NCBI GenBank assembly: GCA_012064385.1
Contig: QRDG01001827.1
Location: 1 to 64,000, forward strand
Reading direction: 5' to 3'
DNA from: Puccinellia tenuiflora
Lineage: Eukaryota > Streptophyta > Magnoliopsida > Poales > Poaceae
Length of the DNA stretch: 64,000 nt
In this document: piece after piece, positions 34,499-45,572 of the stretch
Layout: each line of letters starts with the position of its first letter
Position numbering within the stretch: the first letter of the stretch is position 1
Program-made: the position numbers and the translations under genes
The notes under the pieces: generated by a model
Database searches by the model: none
What the model saw: only the letters and a program-made list of their open reading frames with translations
What the model was told of the DNA's origin: nothing

Positions 34499-36000
34499 TT
34501 CTTGGTTCGGTGAGCTTCGCTGAACTTGCTGCTGCTTGGTTGGTTGGAGGAAGGACGGCACGAGGTGGTGGAGTTGGCCGGGCAGAGAAGCGCGGGTTAT
34601 AAAGGAGGAGGGTAGTGCTTTTCGTTCTGGTCCTTCTGTTTCCTTCGGGATTCCACTGTGGTCCTGTACGGCTTGATGTTTCTTCGCCCATGAAGTGAAT
34701 ATGAAATCCCTGTTAAAAAACACCTGTTAAAAAGTGAATATGAAATCGGGGGTATTTATTTGACACATATGTTCCTGCCACCGAAAAAAAATAGATGTCA
34801 GAAAAACCCAAACAAAAAATTTGCACATAGATCTCAACCTCGTAGGTCTGCACACGAAGTTTCGTGGAAAACCCGACATTTTTGTGGCATGTGGAAAAAA
34901 GATATAAAAAGTATCACGTGAAAATCCTTTTTCAGCACCGATTTTTTTCCATTTTACACGCAATGCAAAAAAAAACATCAGTTTTCTGTGAAATGACTTT
35001 GTCAAGACATAAAATGTCGATATGCATGCGCAAATTTTTAATTTTCAAAAAGCGTTTAAAAAATATTTTAAGAACCGGGAGCATATGCTTCTGGGTGCCA
35101 AAACACCACCCCTAGAACCGGCTCATGTCTCTCCTCCCTTCATCTCTCCTCTTTGTCTCTCGCTGAGAGTTGTATCTTCACTCTTAACTCCTCTCCCCTT
35201 TCCTCTCTGACGGCCGCTCCGGTCGGGATCGGAGGGGAAGCCGACTCCATTCCTCTCTCCTCTTTGTTCCTCGTTGAGAGTCATTTCTTCACTCCTGGCT
35301 CCTCTCCTTGACGACTCCACCGATCGGGATGGGAGGGGAAACTGGGTTGTCCCCCTGTATAATACGTCTAGGAGTAGGTCTATGGATTGTTTTGCCTTTA
35401 TGGATTTTAGCTATATGTCGATCTAGTGCTCCTTCTTAGTGCTTGTGAGCAACACTGGACGACCTAAGGTTCCCTCTCCTGCCGATCTTCCGCGTATGAA
35501 GGAGAGATGGAGCGGCCGATTTGGGGCATGCATCCTCAATGAGGTTGAGTTTTGATCCACATATTTGGAGATCCTTGCTTCCTCCATATGTCTTGCTTCA
35601 AGGCACCATGGTGGACATGGGGGAGTTGGGGAGGAAGACCGGATGGACCTCTCCTATATTGCTCCAATCTAGTCCGGTAGAGCACCACTCGTGGCGGTTC
35701 ACATGAAGCTACGAACCCTATCAATGGTTGTTGCTCTTTACTCTGCCATGCCATCTTCTGGCCGACAATGCCAAGTTCATTGCTTCCGGCCGATGGCCTT
35801 ATGGGAAGCATAATTTCTTCTTATTGATGGCCTTATGGGCTACAAAATCGGCTGATCTGGCAAAGAAGCGCATGTGGACCAGATTGCAATCTATTTTTGT
35901 CATATGGTCCTCTTATATCTGGACTGATATGTAAGTTTGAGTATCTAATGTCTTTGAATGTAATTTGCATTGCTTTGTTATTAATATAAGGTCTGTCGGA
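34499..36000. other. FLZ promoter side and unassigned sequence
   Basis: 34499-34720 holds the FLZ leader and promoter. A short duplication (AAGTGAATATGAAATC near 34694 and 34733) follows. At 35120-35340 two diverged copies of a pyrimidine-rich block (TCTCTCCTCTTTGT...CTCCTCTCC) lie about 115 bp apart. 35500-36000 has a transcript-like tail (TTATTAATATAAGGTCTG) but no recognisable coding sequence; it could be another retroposon copy. Confidence 0.4.
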
Positions 36001-37257
36001 GTCCTCGAGACCAATGATGTGTTAAGAAAAACCTAGATGCACTATGTACATTCTCTCATGACGAAGCCACTACATATGTATCATGAAACGCTAAAAAAAT
36101 AAAACATAATTTGGTGTAAATATATGTTCATATGGCACTATATAGGAATGAAAAAAAGTTGAAATATGTTTATAGTGTATAAATGATTGTGTTATGAAGA
36201 GATTCATGTACATACATATTATTGCCACGATCTTTTGAAACATTGTTAAGTTGTACATATACCTAAACCATCATTTGGAGTATTTAGTTTACAATTTTGC
36301 GATTCGTTGCAATTGTTTTAGAGTTTTTTTTCCTTTGTTGTTTTTTTTTCTGAAAAGGGGAGTAAGATCTCTGTCCTCTATATCAATTCACACATCCATT
36401 TTATTGCAGATTATAAAGATTCACATTTTACAAATCATGGATCACACAGGATAGCAATTGTTGGGTCGCCCCCGGTGAAACTATTGCACAACGAAAAATT
36501 CTACCACTTAACATCTAATATTCCATTGAGAGTATATGCCATAGATGATTACCACTGGTCGCGCAATTGCGGAATTGGTGAAGCACGTCAGGTATGTCGT
36601 CATTGTTCCCCTTGTCTTGGACATCTCCACCGGCTCGATGATTATCCTTGCCTAGCGCCGAACGGACGACACACCTACCGAAGTACACACGTACAAGGAG
36701 GATTTACATGTGGCAGGTTGCTATACCTGGTCTCCAAGACTGGGACCGACACTCCCCTTCCGTGTCTATGTCTCACACGGTAACTCACGTCCTCTATCTG
36801 TCAGCCGCCTCCAGTACTAGCACCTTTATTCAAAAATAAATCACGAACTCAAATTCGTGTATATGAGGAACTAAACTCGATCAGGTGTTGGTTTTGTACA
36901 TCTACTCTCCCAACCATGTGAGCTAGACACATTCCCGATTCCAAATATTTAAGGATAATTTCACTTCTCTGAACTCTACACCAAGTAGGAATGAACACAA
37001 CCTATTAAGCATGAGTATCAAAATAGTTACTAACCAAGCCTATTCTCAAGATAAATTGCATGAGTACTAGGAAAAGAAAATCCTAGTCCTCATGCATAAA
37101 ATAGGAATCCAAATTCACATCGGCCGAGAATTTAAACTCAGGTGTTAGGTTTGTACATCCACTCCCTTAACCAAATGAAAGATTGTTCTTATGGTGGATG
37201 TCTACAATTAGTTTGAGTGGTTAAAATTATAGTGGTGTTAGCAAATGCACCGTGAGT
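36001..37257. other. Unassigned AT-rich DNA with a diverged repeat
   Basis: A phrase AAACTC...AGGTGTTGGTTTTGTACATCT appears at about 36873 and again, altered, at about 37133. It resembles decayed retroelement or MITE sequence. No genes were seen. Confidence 0.4.
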
Positions 37258-38172
37258 ACTAACTTGTGGTTGGATGGTCATTACGATGGTTGTGCCCAAG
37301 CCTACTAGGGATCAAACTCTGGGTTTGATGTCTTCTGTCTCGCTGAGGCGAAAACTGATGGTGACTTCTATGTGGGTGCGCATAAGTGCGTGCATGCATG
37401 CATGTGTGCTGAAATTTTTACTATGATGAAGCCGTATTTACATAGTTGTGACATGACATAAGATGTAGGCGTCCAGTAATCCCTATGAAGACCATACGTC
37501 GAAATTTGGAAGGAGCATAATGCACATGTATTTTAGAACAGATTGTCGACGTCGTTTGCTTTTTTTGCAAGATATTCATGCTAGGTACCAAGTTCTTGAG
37601 AACCTTAATTTCGGATGGCCATATCTTTATTTCGGTTTTCGCCTTTTAACATGTAGATATTCCTAAGCTACGTTATCCTTCCAGACATACAACTCCAAGC
37701 GCCCTCCACTAACGCTAGGTGCACCACCGGAACGAGGATAGAGCGGGGAGGACCTTATTAAAACTCTAGAATGTCACCGCAACTTGTGGTTGGATGGTTA
37801 GTACGATGGTTGTACCCAAGCCTACTACTAGAGATCAAACCCCAGGTTTGATGTCTTGTGTGTCCCATTGAAACGGAAATCGGTGGTGCTTCTGTGTACG
37901 CGCGTGCTAAAAAATTGAATATGATGATCATGCAGCACTTATACGCTTGTGACATGACAGAAGATGTATGCTATCAGTTATCCTTATGAAGGCCTTAGGC
38001 TGAGATTTAGAAGGAGAAAAATACACACTTAGAACAAATATCCGACTTTTTTTTTTGGCAATGTCAAGTCGAATGTGTCTAGCTGTTCATGCATAGTGCC
38101 AAGTTCTTGGCGCCGTTGATTTCGGAAGACCTTGTATTCCTTTCCGTTTTCGCCTTTGAACCTATAGATATT
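37258..38172. repeat. Diverged direct duplication of about 400 bp
   Basis: Blocks 37258-37668 and 37780-38172 align over their length. Shared phrases include AACTTGTGGTTGGATGGT, CCCAAGCCTACTA, TTGTGACATGACA(T/G)AAGATGTA and TTTTCGCCTTT. They are separated by about 110 bp and are too diverged to be recent. No ORF is conserved between copies. Confidence 0.75.
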
Positions 38173-40689
38173 TAATGTTACTTTAGCCTTCTTTATTATT
38201 TATGTATAAGACAAAGCTTTAATCCCTCTTTGAGAAATGAAATGTGTGTATCGACGGGCTTTGCAATGATACCGAGCTAAAATTAATATGACAATGTAGA
38301 AGTGGGACATCAAGATATCATAGAAATATCCACCCTCTAGTGAAGTGTTAATCCTCCGTCTTCCCTTTATGAAATGAAAAGGAAAAAAAAATCGGGAGAA
38401 CCCTAAACCAATGATAGATCGCAAGCTGGGAGTACCAAATTAAAATGCGTATCCCTCGAAGAGAACAATAAAAAGGTGGTTAGGCAACTGGCCAAGTTGC
38501 AACATATCTTGAGCTTCGCTCCTTTGAGTGCTTATGTGGCTAATCGGGTGGCCGAGCAAAAACAGGCGCATGGATGGAGGAATGGTCCCCCAATATCATA
38601 GTGAGAAGCATCACCTCATGGGACCAAACGAGCTCCATATTTATATAGTCCATGTTTCATATTGCAGTTTCCCCCTTCTCAAACCACTTGGTTTTTAATT
38701 AGTAAACAAAATGATCACCCGGTCAATTTGATGGATATGAGATAATCTGGCTTATTGAACTTAGTTGGCTGCTTCTTCGTGGGCGATTAAACATAGTGCA
38801 ATTTGCAAGGGTAAAATTTTGTTGCAAGTAAGACATAGAGGGCTTAGTCAAACAGACTGCCAAAGTGCCAAGTCTGACATATTCAACAGGTTTTGAAGGT
38901 CAAACACTCGATCAATGCGTATAGCTAAATTTTCGTACTATTAAGCTGCAGTGAGCTAGCTGGCAGGAACCCCCAATATCTATTCTGGAGGTGGTGTTAC
39001 TTGCGGTTGCCGAGGATAGCACAAGGACTAGACTTGCAAATCTGAAGAAAGACAGGGAACAAAAATGAGAGTGCATCTTCGATGGATCTGTGAGGAAAAT
39101 GCGGTATATTGTATCATTTCACTTAGAATTGAATACAGTGCTTGTGCATTATACATAGGATGTGACATGTCCTTGTCTTTTCTTCTCTTTTTCTATAGGC
39201 GAAAGACGTGTCCTTGTCAATGGTCATTTTCATGACAACCTCAATACATCGGGCGGGTGCCAACCTAAGAAACTTTAAAAAAATGCTCAGTACTGGCTAC
39301 AAAAATACTAATGAACGTGCTGAGTTGCAAGGACGGGGCCTGGCAACCGGCGCATACGTCGAGCTCGCGCGCGTTTACGGCAGTAGCGCCATCAATCGAC
39401 GATCTTCCGTTCCTTTTCTTGAGAGGAATCGACGATCTTTGGTACGCTTCCGTGGTCGTGGAGTCGTGGTCGTGGGCGTCTTCTTCGTCGGGCCATTTGA
39501 TTTTACAGCTGCAGTTTTCTTGGACGTGTTTCTTGCAGCAGGCCGGCATGGGCCGCGACATTGCGGTGGGACATGGTTAAAATTGGCTACAGGTTGCAAG
39601 CAGCCTATGCTAAAAAAATAGGGTTGAGAACAGCCTCCCTCAAGCTAGCTAGCTTCTCTAGCTGCAGGTGTCTTCTTGGTTAAATAAAGATGGCCAATCA
39701 ACTCCAATCTATCTAGCTATGGTCGAATATATCATCGGTATTCGGTGAAATAAATGGAGACGCGGGAGAGGAACGTGTGCTCCCTGTCTCGCCACGATTG
39801 CAAGATAAAGGAGCATGCATATATCCATATGGACTGATGGACATCCAGGACGTCTTCTCCTCTTCGTTGGTAGCATGGTCCGACTGCTTCGTTAGGGTTC
39901 TTAGCTGTTCTCCTCCATGACCGGCCGTATCCTCTCGAAGCCTCGAGCTAGCTCCGCCGCCGTGGCAGGCACGGTTGCTGACGATATGGTCATGACTAGT
40001 ATTCGCCGACGTACGAGACAGCCACATCACATGGTTAGGCGAGATAGCTCATAGCTTAGCTCCTAGACATTTTCAATCTCTCTTCCTAGTTTTAAAGTGT
40101 CGAAGTGGTGCGTGCCAACTGCCAAGTAGAGCGTTGTGATTCAAGTACAGGGATCAATCTTAGGGTCGACGATCCGGGCAGTTTCATAGATTCTGGTTGT
40201 GTGGAGGCCGGCGTTCGATCTGTCGGTAAGTACGAATCTGCAACTGTGCTGCATAAACTGACGATAGAAGGAATGCAGCAGCGTGCTGCTGCAATCGTTT
40301 GCTTGTCCTCAAATCAGCGGATGACCAGTTGCACAAGGACGACACTGACAAGCAGCGTACCTAGAAACTTTTATTTGCGGAGGGACACACTCACGCTCGC
40401 CTTAATGAGGTTTTTGAACTTTTGTGTTCCAGTAAACAGAGCGAGGCACCTACTCCCTCGCCGCCGCCGGTGGACGTGGCTGGGCAAAGCCTGGCCGACG
40501 TCAGTGACGGCGGGGCTCCTTTCGCCTCTCCGCACGGTGGTCTAACGTGGGACTGCGCCACATGATTGAGGTGCCGCAATACATAGGTCCTTCGTGGCGG
40601 TGCATCGGGGGCTGTCCACGGCGCGGCACACTGCGTGGCGGCGGGGTGTGGCGGTGACAGGCAGAGAAAATAGGCGGAAGCCTAGGATG
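38173..40689. other. Unassigned intergenic DNA
   Basis: No gene or element end could be supported. A plus-strand frame at 39208-39621 and GC-rich frames near 40400-40680 lack recognisable motifs. GATCTTCCGTTCC/GAATCGACGATC words recur near 39396-39440. Confidence 0.4.
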
Positions 40690-40765
40690 ACCTATTATTT
40701 TATTGTGATCCAAATTTATATAAAGAACAGCTGGGTTCTGACGGAGCGAAGCGAGGCCCGTTGCC
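40690..40765 (+). repeat. Copia LTR-like fragment
   Basis: TATTATTTTATTGTGATCCAAAT...GGTTCTGACGGAGCGAAGCG resembles the start of the LTR at 41389 (TTTATTTTATGATGATCCAAAT...GTTTCTGACGAGAAGAGCGTG). It is a short displaced piece directly before the RNase H remnant. Confidence 0.5.
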
Positions 40766-40780
40766 GGAGGCTTGGGCCGT

Positions 40781-41293
40781 GTTAGATACCTTCGCGGCAC
40801 ATCCAACGCTTGCTTGAAGTTTGGCAAGACTGCTGAAGGATTCGCAGGCTATATGGATTCAGATTTTACTGCCGACTTGGATAAGAGGAGGTCCCTCACA
40901 AGTTATGTGTTTACTGTTAGTGGATGTGCTGTTAGCTGGAAGGATACCTTGTAGGATGTTGTTGCACAATCTACTACTGAGTCTGAGTACATGGCTATTA
41001 CTGAAGCATACAAAAAAATTGTTTGGCTGAAATGTTTGTTTGCTGAGCTTTATGAAGATGATACTTGCATTAACCTGTTCTGTGACAGTCAAAGTGTCAT
41101 TTACCTTACTAAGGATCAGATGTTCCATGAGAGAATGAAGCATATTGATGACAAATACCATTATGTGCGTGATGTTGTTGCACATGGTAAGTTGAAGGTA
41201 TGCAAGATAAGTACTCATGATAATCCTGCTGATATGCCAGTTCCTGTTGCTAAGTTTGATCTTTGCTCGAGCTTAGTTGATATCACTGTTTAG
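40781..41293 (+). pseudogene. Ty1/Copia pol remnant, RNase H end
   Basis: The C-terminal part of a Tnt1-type polyprotein: RYLRGTSNACLKFGKTAEGF, YMDSDFTADLDKRRSLTSYV, STTESEYMAITEA, DSQSVIYLTKDQMFHERMKH and HDNPADMPVPVAKF, ending at TAG 41291-41293. A TAG at 40952-40954 replaces the residue expected after SWKDTL. Compared with the family, the MTK usually found after PADM is missing. Everything 5' of the RNase H domain is lost. Confidence 0.85.
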
Positions 41294-41388
41294 CCCAAGA
41301 GGCTAGTTGGTGCCGAAAGTGTTCTCTTTGTTGTTTCAGGGTGAAAGATTATTTTATGCTAAAAGATGGAATTTGTCTCAAGGTGGAG

Positions 41389-41631
41389 TGTTTATTTTAT
41401 GATGATCCAAATCCGGTTACATAGATAAGGCCGTCAGTTTCTGACGAGAAGAGCGTGAGCGACGCGGTTTAGGTACGAGTTGTAACCGACCTGGACACGA
41501 ATAGTTGCCGACCTGATTTAGATCAGGACCACTATAAATACATCTTGTAAGCCGCCGTACGAGATAAGCCACACATTGTAAATCTCGGCGGTGTGTAACC
41601 TCATCCGAAATAGTGAAGTATTGCTGGCTGG
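41389..41631 (+). repeat. Copia 3' LTR, truncated
   Basis: The LTR begins TGTTTATTTTATGATG at 41389 after a purine stretch (CAAGGTGGAG) serving as polypurine tract. It holds ACTATAAATACATC near 41531, a TATA-type promoter. It is cut at 41631 by the Athila-like LTR that begins at 41632. Confidence 0.7.
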
Positions 41632-42606
41632 TGATGACGTGGATCACACGTTTGCTGGGGAACCACAAAAAGAACGTATGATGCAACAAAGCAGCAGTTT
41701 CCCTTGATTACAAAACCAAGGTTATCGAACCAGTAGGACTTAGAGAAGGCTTAGCAAGGTGTCAACAGTGCCAGGAAAAGAGATGGGAGACTTTGTAGTT
41801 CGAGAAGTCTTCTTGGTGTGTTGACGTGGACCTGCATACAATAACAGACAAACTACTTTGCCCCAACGAAACAGAGAGGTTGTCAATTTCTCCGGCTTGC
41901 TGAACACAAAGAATTAAATGTGCAGATGTAAAATATGATGAAAGTGAAATATGACCAGCGAGCAAATGAAAACAGAAAGCTAGCAAAACAGTTGTAAACA
42001 GTGTAGGAAAATAGGACCGAGATCCACAGATAACTAGTGGCAGCTCAGAAGATCTAAGCAATGGAGTACAAGGAGAATAGACAACCATCTAGCTACTGCC
42101 ATGGACCAGTAGTCCCGTGGTGGACTACTTACGCATCACTCCGGAGGCAGGCATGGTGGTGTAGATGCCTCCGGTGATGATCTCCCCCTCCGGCAGGATG
42201 CCGGGAAGAGGTTCGGAACCCTCCCGATCTAGGATTGGCGATGGCGGCGGCCTCGAATGTTTTCTGGAAAATATGATCGGGTATCGAGGGTTTTCGCGTC
42301 GAAGACAATTTATAGGCGAAAGGGCGACTCGAGGAGGCGACGGAGTCGCCCAGGTGGGACCCCGGTGCGGCCAAGACCTGGGCCACGCCTGGGTGGCGTC
42401 TAGGGGCTGTGGCCCCCCTGCAGCTCCCCTCCTGGCTCCGTATTTGTTCCTTCGTGAAAATAATTCACGTAAATTTTCAGATGATTCCGAGAAACTTCCC
42501 CGAACAACTTTTCTGAAACAAAAAGACAGTAGAAAACAGGAACTGGCACTGGGCATCTTGTTAATAGGTTAGTTCCATAAATCATGCTAAAATGATATAA
42601 AAACAT

Positions 42607-44271
42607 CAACGCGGATTTGCTAACCGGGGTGGTAGCTGTGCATACCCTGATAACCATTGGATATAGAGAGTATGTGATCTCATTGAAAATGAGATGCTGT
42701 CGATAATGTTTCTTGCCTTCACGACGTTTCTGCCATCCGTTACATGCAACCCCGTGGTGATTTGTTTGATAAAGCATTTTTTTCTACGATGGGTGTGTAC
42801 CATCAGTCCGTCGCACGGATGGGGTGTAGTGTACCTTTTTTATTTGTGTTTTTGTGGCCTTGTGGTACGGATGGGTGCGTCGTGGTTTCCCACCGTGCGG
42901 CCGTGCCCGTTCGTGTCAGAGAGAGAAAAGGTAAACAACGTCGTTCAGTTCAGCAAAAAAAAAACTGGCCACGACTCTCTGCACGGCTACACCGCGCAGT
43001 CGTGGGCCCCCACCTCAACCCAACCACGGTACCTCTCCTCCAGTCCATCTCGATGGACCTTCCCTCAAAAGAAAAACTTGACAGACCTCTGCTCGCCGAC
43101 TGCATCCGTCACGCCGCGGCCATCTCCATCACGTGCGTCCCAGCCATCTCAACTACGTATTTTTCACCAAAAATTGCCTCTGGGCCGAACTAATAGCATA
43201 TGTGGCCTCTTTGTAAAACTAATTTCAAATCCGGCCTCTGGGCTCGGTGCCAAATGGGCCAGCGCCCAAGTTGGGCTGGTCAGCGCCAAGCAATTTTGCC
43301 ACCAGATGGGCCAAAGGGTTCAGCGCCAACCCAAATGGCGCCGACCCAGGTTCGGCAATGGCCCATCATGGCGCCGAGCAGCCCAAGTTCGGCGCTGGCC
43401 CATTTGGCGAGCCCAGAGACCAGATTTGAAATTAGTTTTACAAAGAGGCCACATATGCTGTTAGTTCGGCCCAAAGGCCATTTTTGGTGAAAAATACCTC
43501 AACTACCGCGCGCATCCCGCCCGGCCATCTCCAGCACCACACGTTCTGGCCAGCTCCACAACTGTGCGTCCCGGTCACCTCCAACACAGACGCGTCTCGG
43601 CAATCTCCACCTCGATGGAAGACTACCTTGGCGCCGGCGGTGGCCTGGGTGCCGAGCAACTACAACCCGAGGTGGCGACGGTGGGGATCCATGATTCGGG
43701 CGACAACGACCGACGGTCAATTCTGCTTTGCAGCTGGCCGTCCAGGATCTGATGGGAATCGACCCGACCCGTTCCGGTGCCCGTGCCGTGCAAATCCCCC
43801 ATCCCGTTGCGATTCTGCCGCCGTCCCCGTGGGGCTTCCGTCGCCGCGCCCCGTGCGCTTCCTCCTGCGCCCCCCGCCTCCACCCCAACCGCCGACGGTC
43901 CACCGCGCCCAGGATCCCGCACCGAGACATCCTGATGCGGCGCCCCTGTTCCCAGCGCCCCGACCTCCCGGCGATCTGAGCCGAGTTACACCACCGGAGC
44001 TCCGCGCTACCGGCTTTTGCACTGCGCCCGAATTCAGGAAGGCGGGCCATGGCAGTTCAGGCAGTTCAACAGGGCGCCGCCGCAGTGGAGGAATGGAGTT
44101 GGATGGCGGGGCAGGTTGGGGTGGGGTACGGGGTGTTTTTTTTCGCTGAGCCAGCTGGGATTGTTTTGTTTCGCGGTGGCGGTTAACGGCGTTAAATCTA
44201 TAGAGGCATGGGAAATCCCTATAGGGCTGATCCGACGGTAAGATGGGGGTGCATTCCTATCCCTATTTTGC
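42607..44271 (+). mobile_element. Mutator-like element A, non-autonomous, 1,665 bp
   Basis: The element is flanked by direct repeats ATAAAAACAT at 42597-42606 and 44272-44281, a Mutator-size target duplication. Its left end (CAACGCGGATTTGCTAACC...) matches, in reverse, the right end of the element at 45571-47640. Inside the termini, left ACCCTGATAACCATTGGATAT and right (reversed) CATCTTACCGTCGGATCAGC are similar, indicating long degenerate TIRs. The body is GC-rich and could be captured gene sequence, but no domain was recognised. It contains a nested fold-back MITE. Confidence 0.75.
43157..43497. mobile_element. Fold-back MITE with 9-bp target duplication
   Basis: A 341-bp near-palindrome begins GTATTTTTCACCAAAAAT and ends with its reverse complement; inverted arms exceed 70 bp (CTAATAGCATATGTGGCCTC on the left, reversed on the right with few changes). 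It is flanked by CTCAACTAC at 43148-43156 and 43498-43506. Long TIRs and a 9-bp duplication indicate Mutator superfamily. It is nested in Mutator-like element A. Confidence 0.9.
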
Positions 44272-45487
44272 ATAAAAACATTATAAAAACATGTGGCATT
44301 GATATATAATCAAGCATGGAACATCAAAAATTATAGATACGTCTGGGACATATCAGCATCCCCAAGCTTAATTCCTGCTCGTCCTTGAGTAGGTAAATGA
44401 TAACAGAATAATTTTTGAAGTGACATGCTACCAACACAATCTTGATCAAATAATAATGTAAAGCACATGATCTGAATGAAGTGATCCAAGATAATGGTTC
44501 ATTGAATAAAACAAATAATGATTAACCAGGTGTAACATCTAAACAAGAATTTATTAGAAAAGAGTACTTTGGAGACCTAAAAGTATAGCACCTGACAATG
44601 ATTGATATCTCAAAAAGCAATATTCTTTCGGCAAAGGAGTTTGACCAACACAAAGGAAGATTTAAGTTTTCAGCAAAAGCTTCAACTTGCAACTTGTTTA
44701 TCTCAAGATAAAGTCAATACAAACCTTTCATGATTAGAAATAAAGATAACATGAAGTAAAAACTTGAACCAAAGTTGACACCAAGTGATTGCTTGAGAGG
44801 TAAAGAAGGGGAAGGAAAACTGACTCAACATAAAAGTAAAGGAAAGACCCTTCGCAGAGAGAAGCAGGGATTAGTCATGTGCTAGAGCTTTCTAATTTTT
44901 TTAACAGAAGTAAAACAATTTTGAGATATGCATGTTTTCGTCAGCGACTCCACAGTAAAAAAACTACCTAGTCCCCTGTTTCAAGCAAGGCTTTTAGAAT
45001 TTTGAGAGCGGCTGGTACTTGGAGGAATGAGGTCACTCCTCGTTCTCCTTTGTTTCACTACTAACCAATGTTTGACTGATTTCTCAGGTTTACACTATGC
45101 GGAGGAGAATGGTGGGTTATATTTATATTTTGATTAAGCCAGCTCTCGGCAAATTCAAGTGAGCACGTAATCCATCCTCACCGGGTGAAAAGGGGGGAAA
45201 TGACCTTGCTTGTCATAGGTTATATCTAGCTTCGCTACTGCTTCCTCATGAGCTTAAAAACAGAGACACAAAAAGGAAAATTTTGAAAGTTTTAAAGGTA
45301 GCACATGACAAATTTACTTGGAGTGGCAAGGAAATACCACATGTAGGTAGGTATGGTGGACACAAATGGCAAAGATATTTGGCTCAGGTATTTGGATGCA
45401 CGAGAAGTATTCCCTCTCAGTACAGAATTTTTAGGCTTAGCAAGATATCAAGCAAACACATAACACCAACTTGGTTCAATGAATGAC

Positions 45488-45490
<3 letters not shown>

Positions 45491-45570
<80 letters not shown>
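45491..45570. repeat. (AT)n microsatellite
   Basis: About 40 uninterrupted TA/AT units end where Mutator-like element B starts. The far side of B continues with ATATATATAT, so B is inserted in the array. Confidence 0.98.

Positions 45571-45572
<2 letters not shown>

Larger units (their letters stand above)
41632..44355 (-). repeat. Athila-like Gypsy 3' LTR, complete but interrupted
   Basis: On the minus strand it starts TGATATGTCCCAGACGTATC at 44355 and ends ...CACGTCATCA at 41632, giving TG...CA termini. After subtracting the Mutator-like insertion (42607-44271) and its target duplication, the LTR is about 1,050 bp. A minus-strand CTATAAATTG box lies near 42315, followed by GC-rich leader sequence. 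The element was inserted into the Copia LTR on its left. Confidence 0.7.

Noticed and set aside
34265..34723. N-terminally extended FLZ protein starting upstream of 34498
   Set aside because: The extension has no family similarity and covers the probable leader; the 34498 ATG gives a normal FLZ length.
42600..44275. Helitron interpretation of element A (TC start after A)
   Set aside because: No CTRR 3' end with hairpin, while a 9-10 bp direct repeat and degenerate inverted ends support a Mutator-like element.
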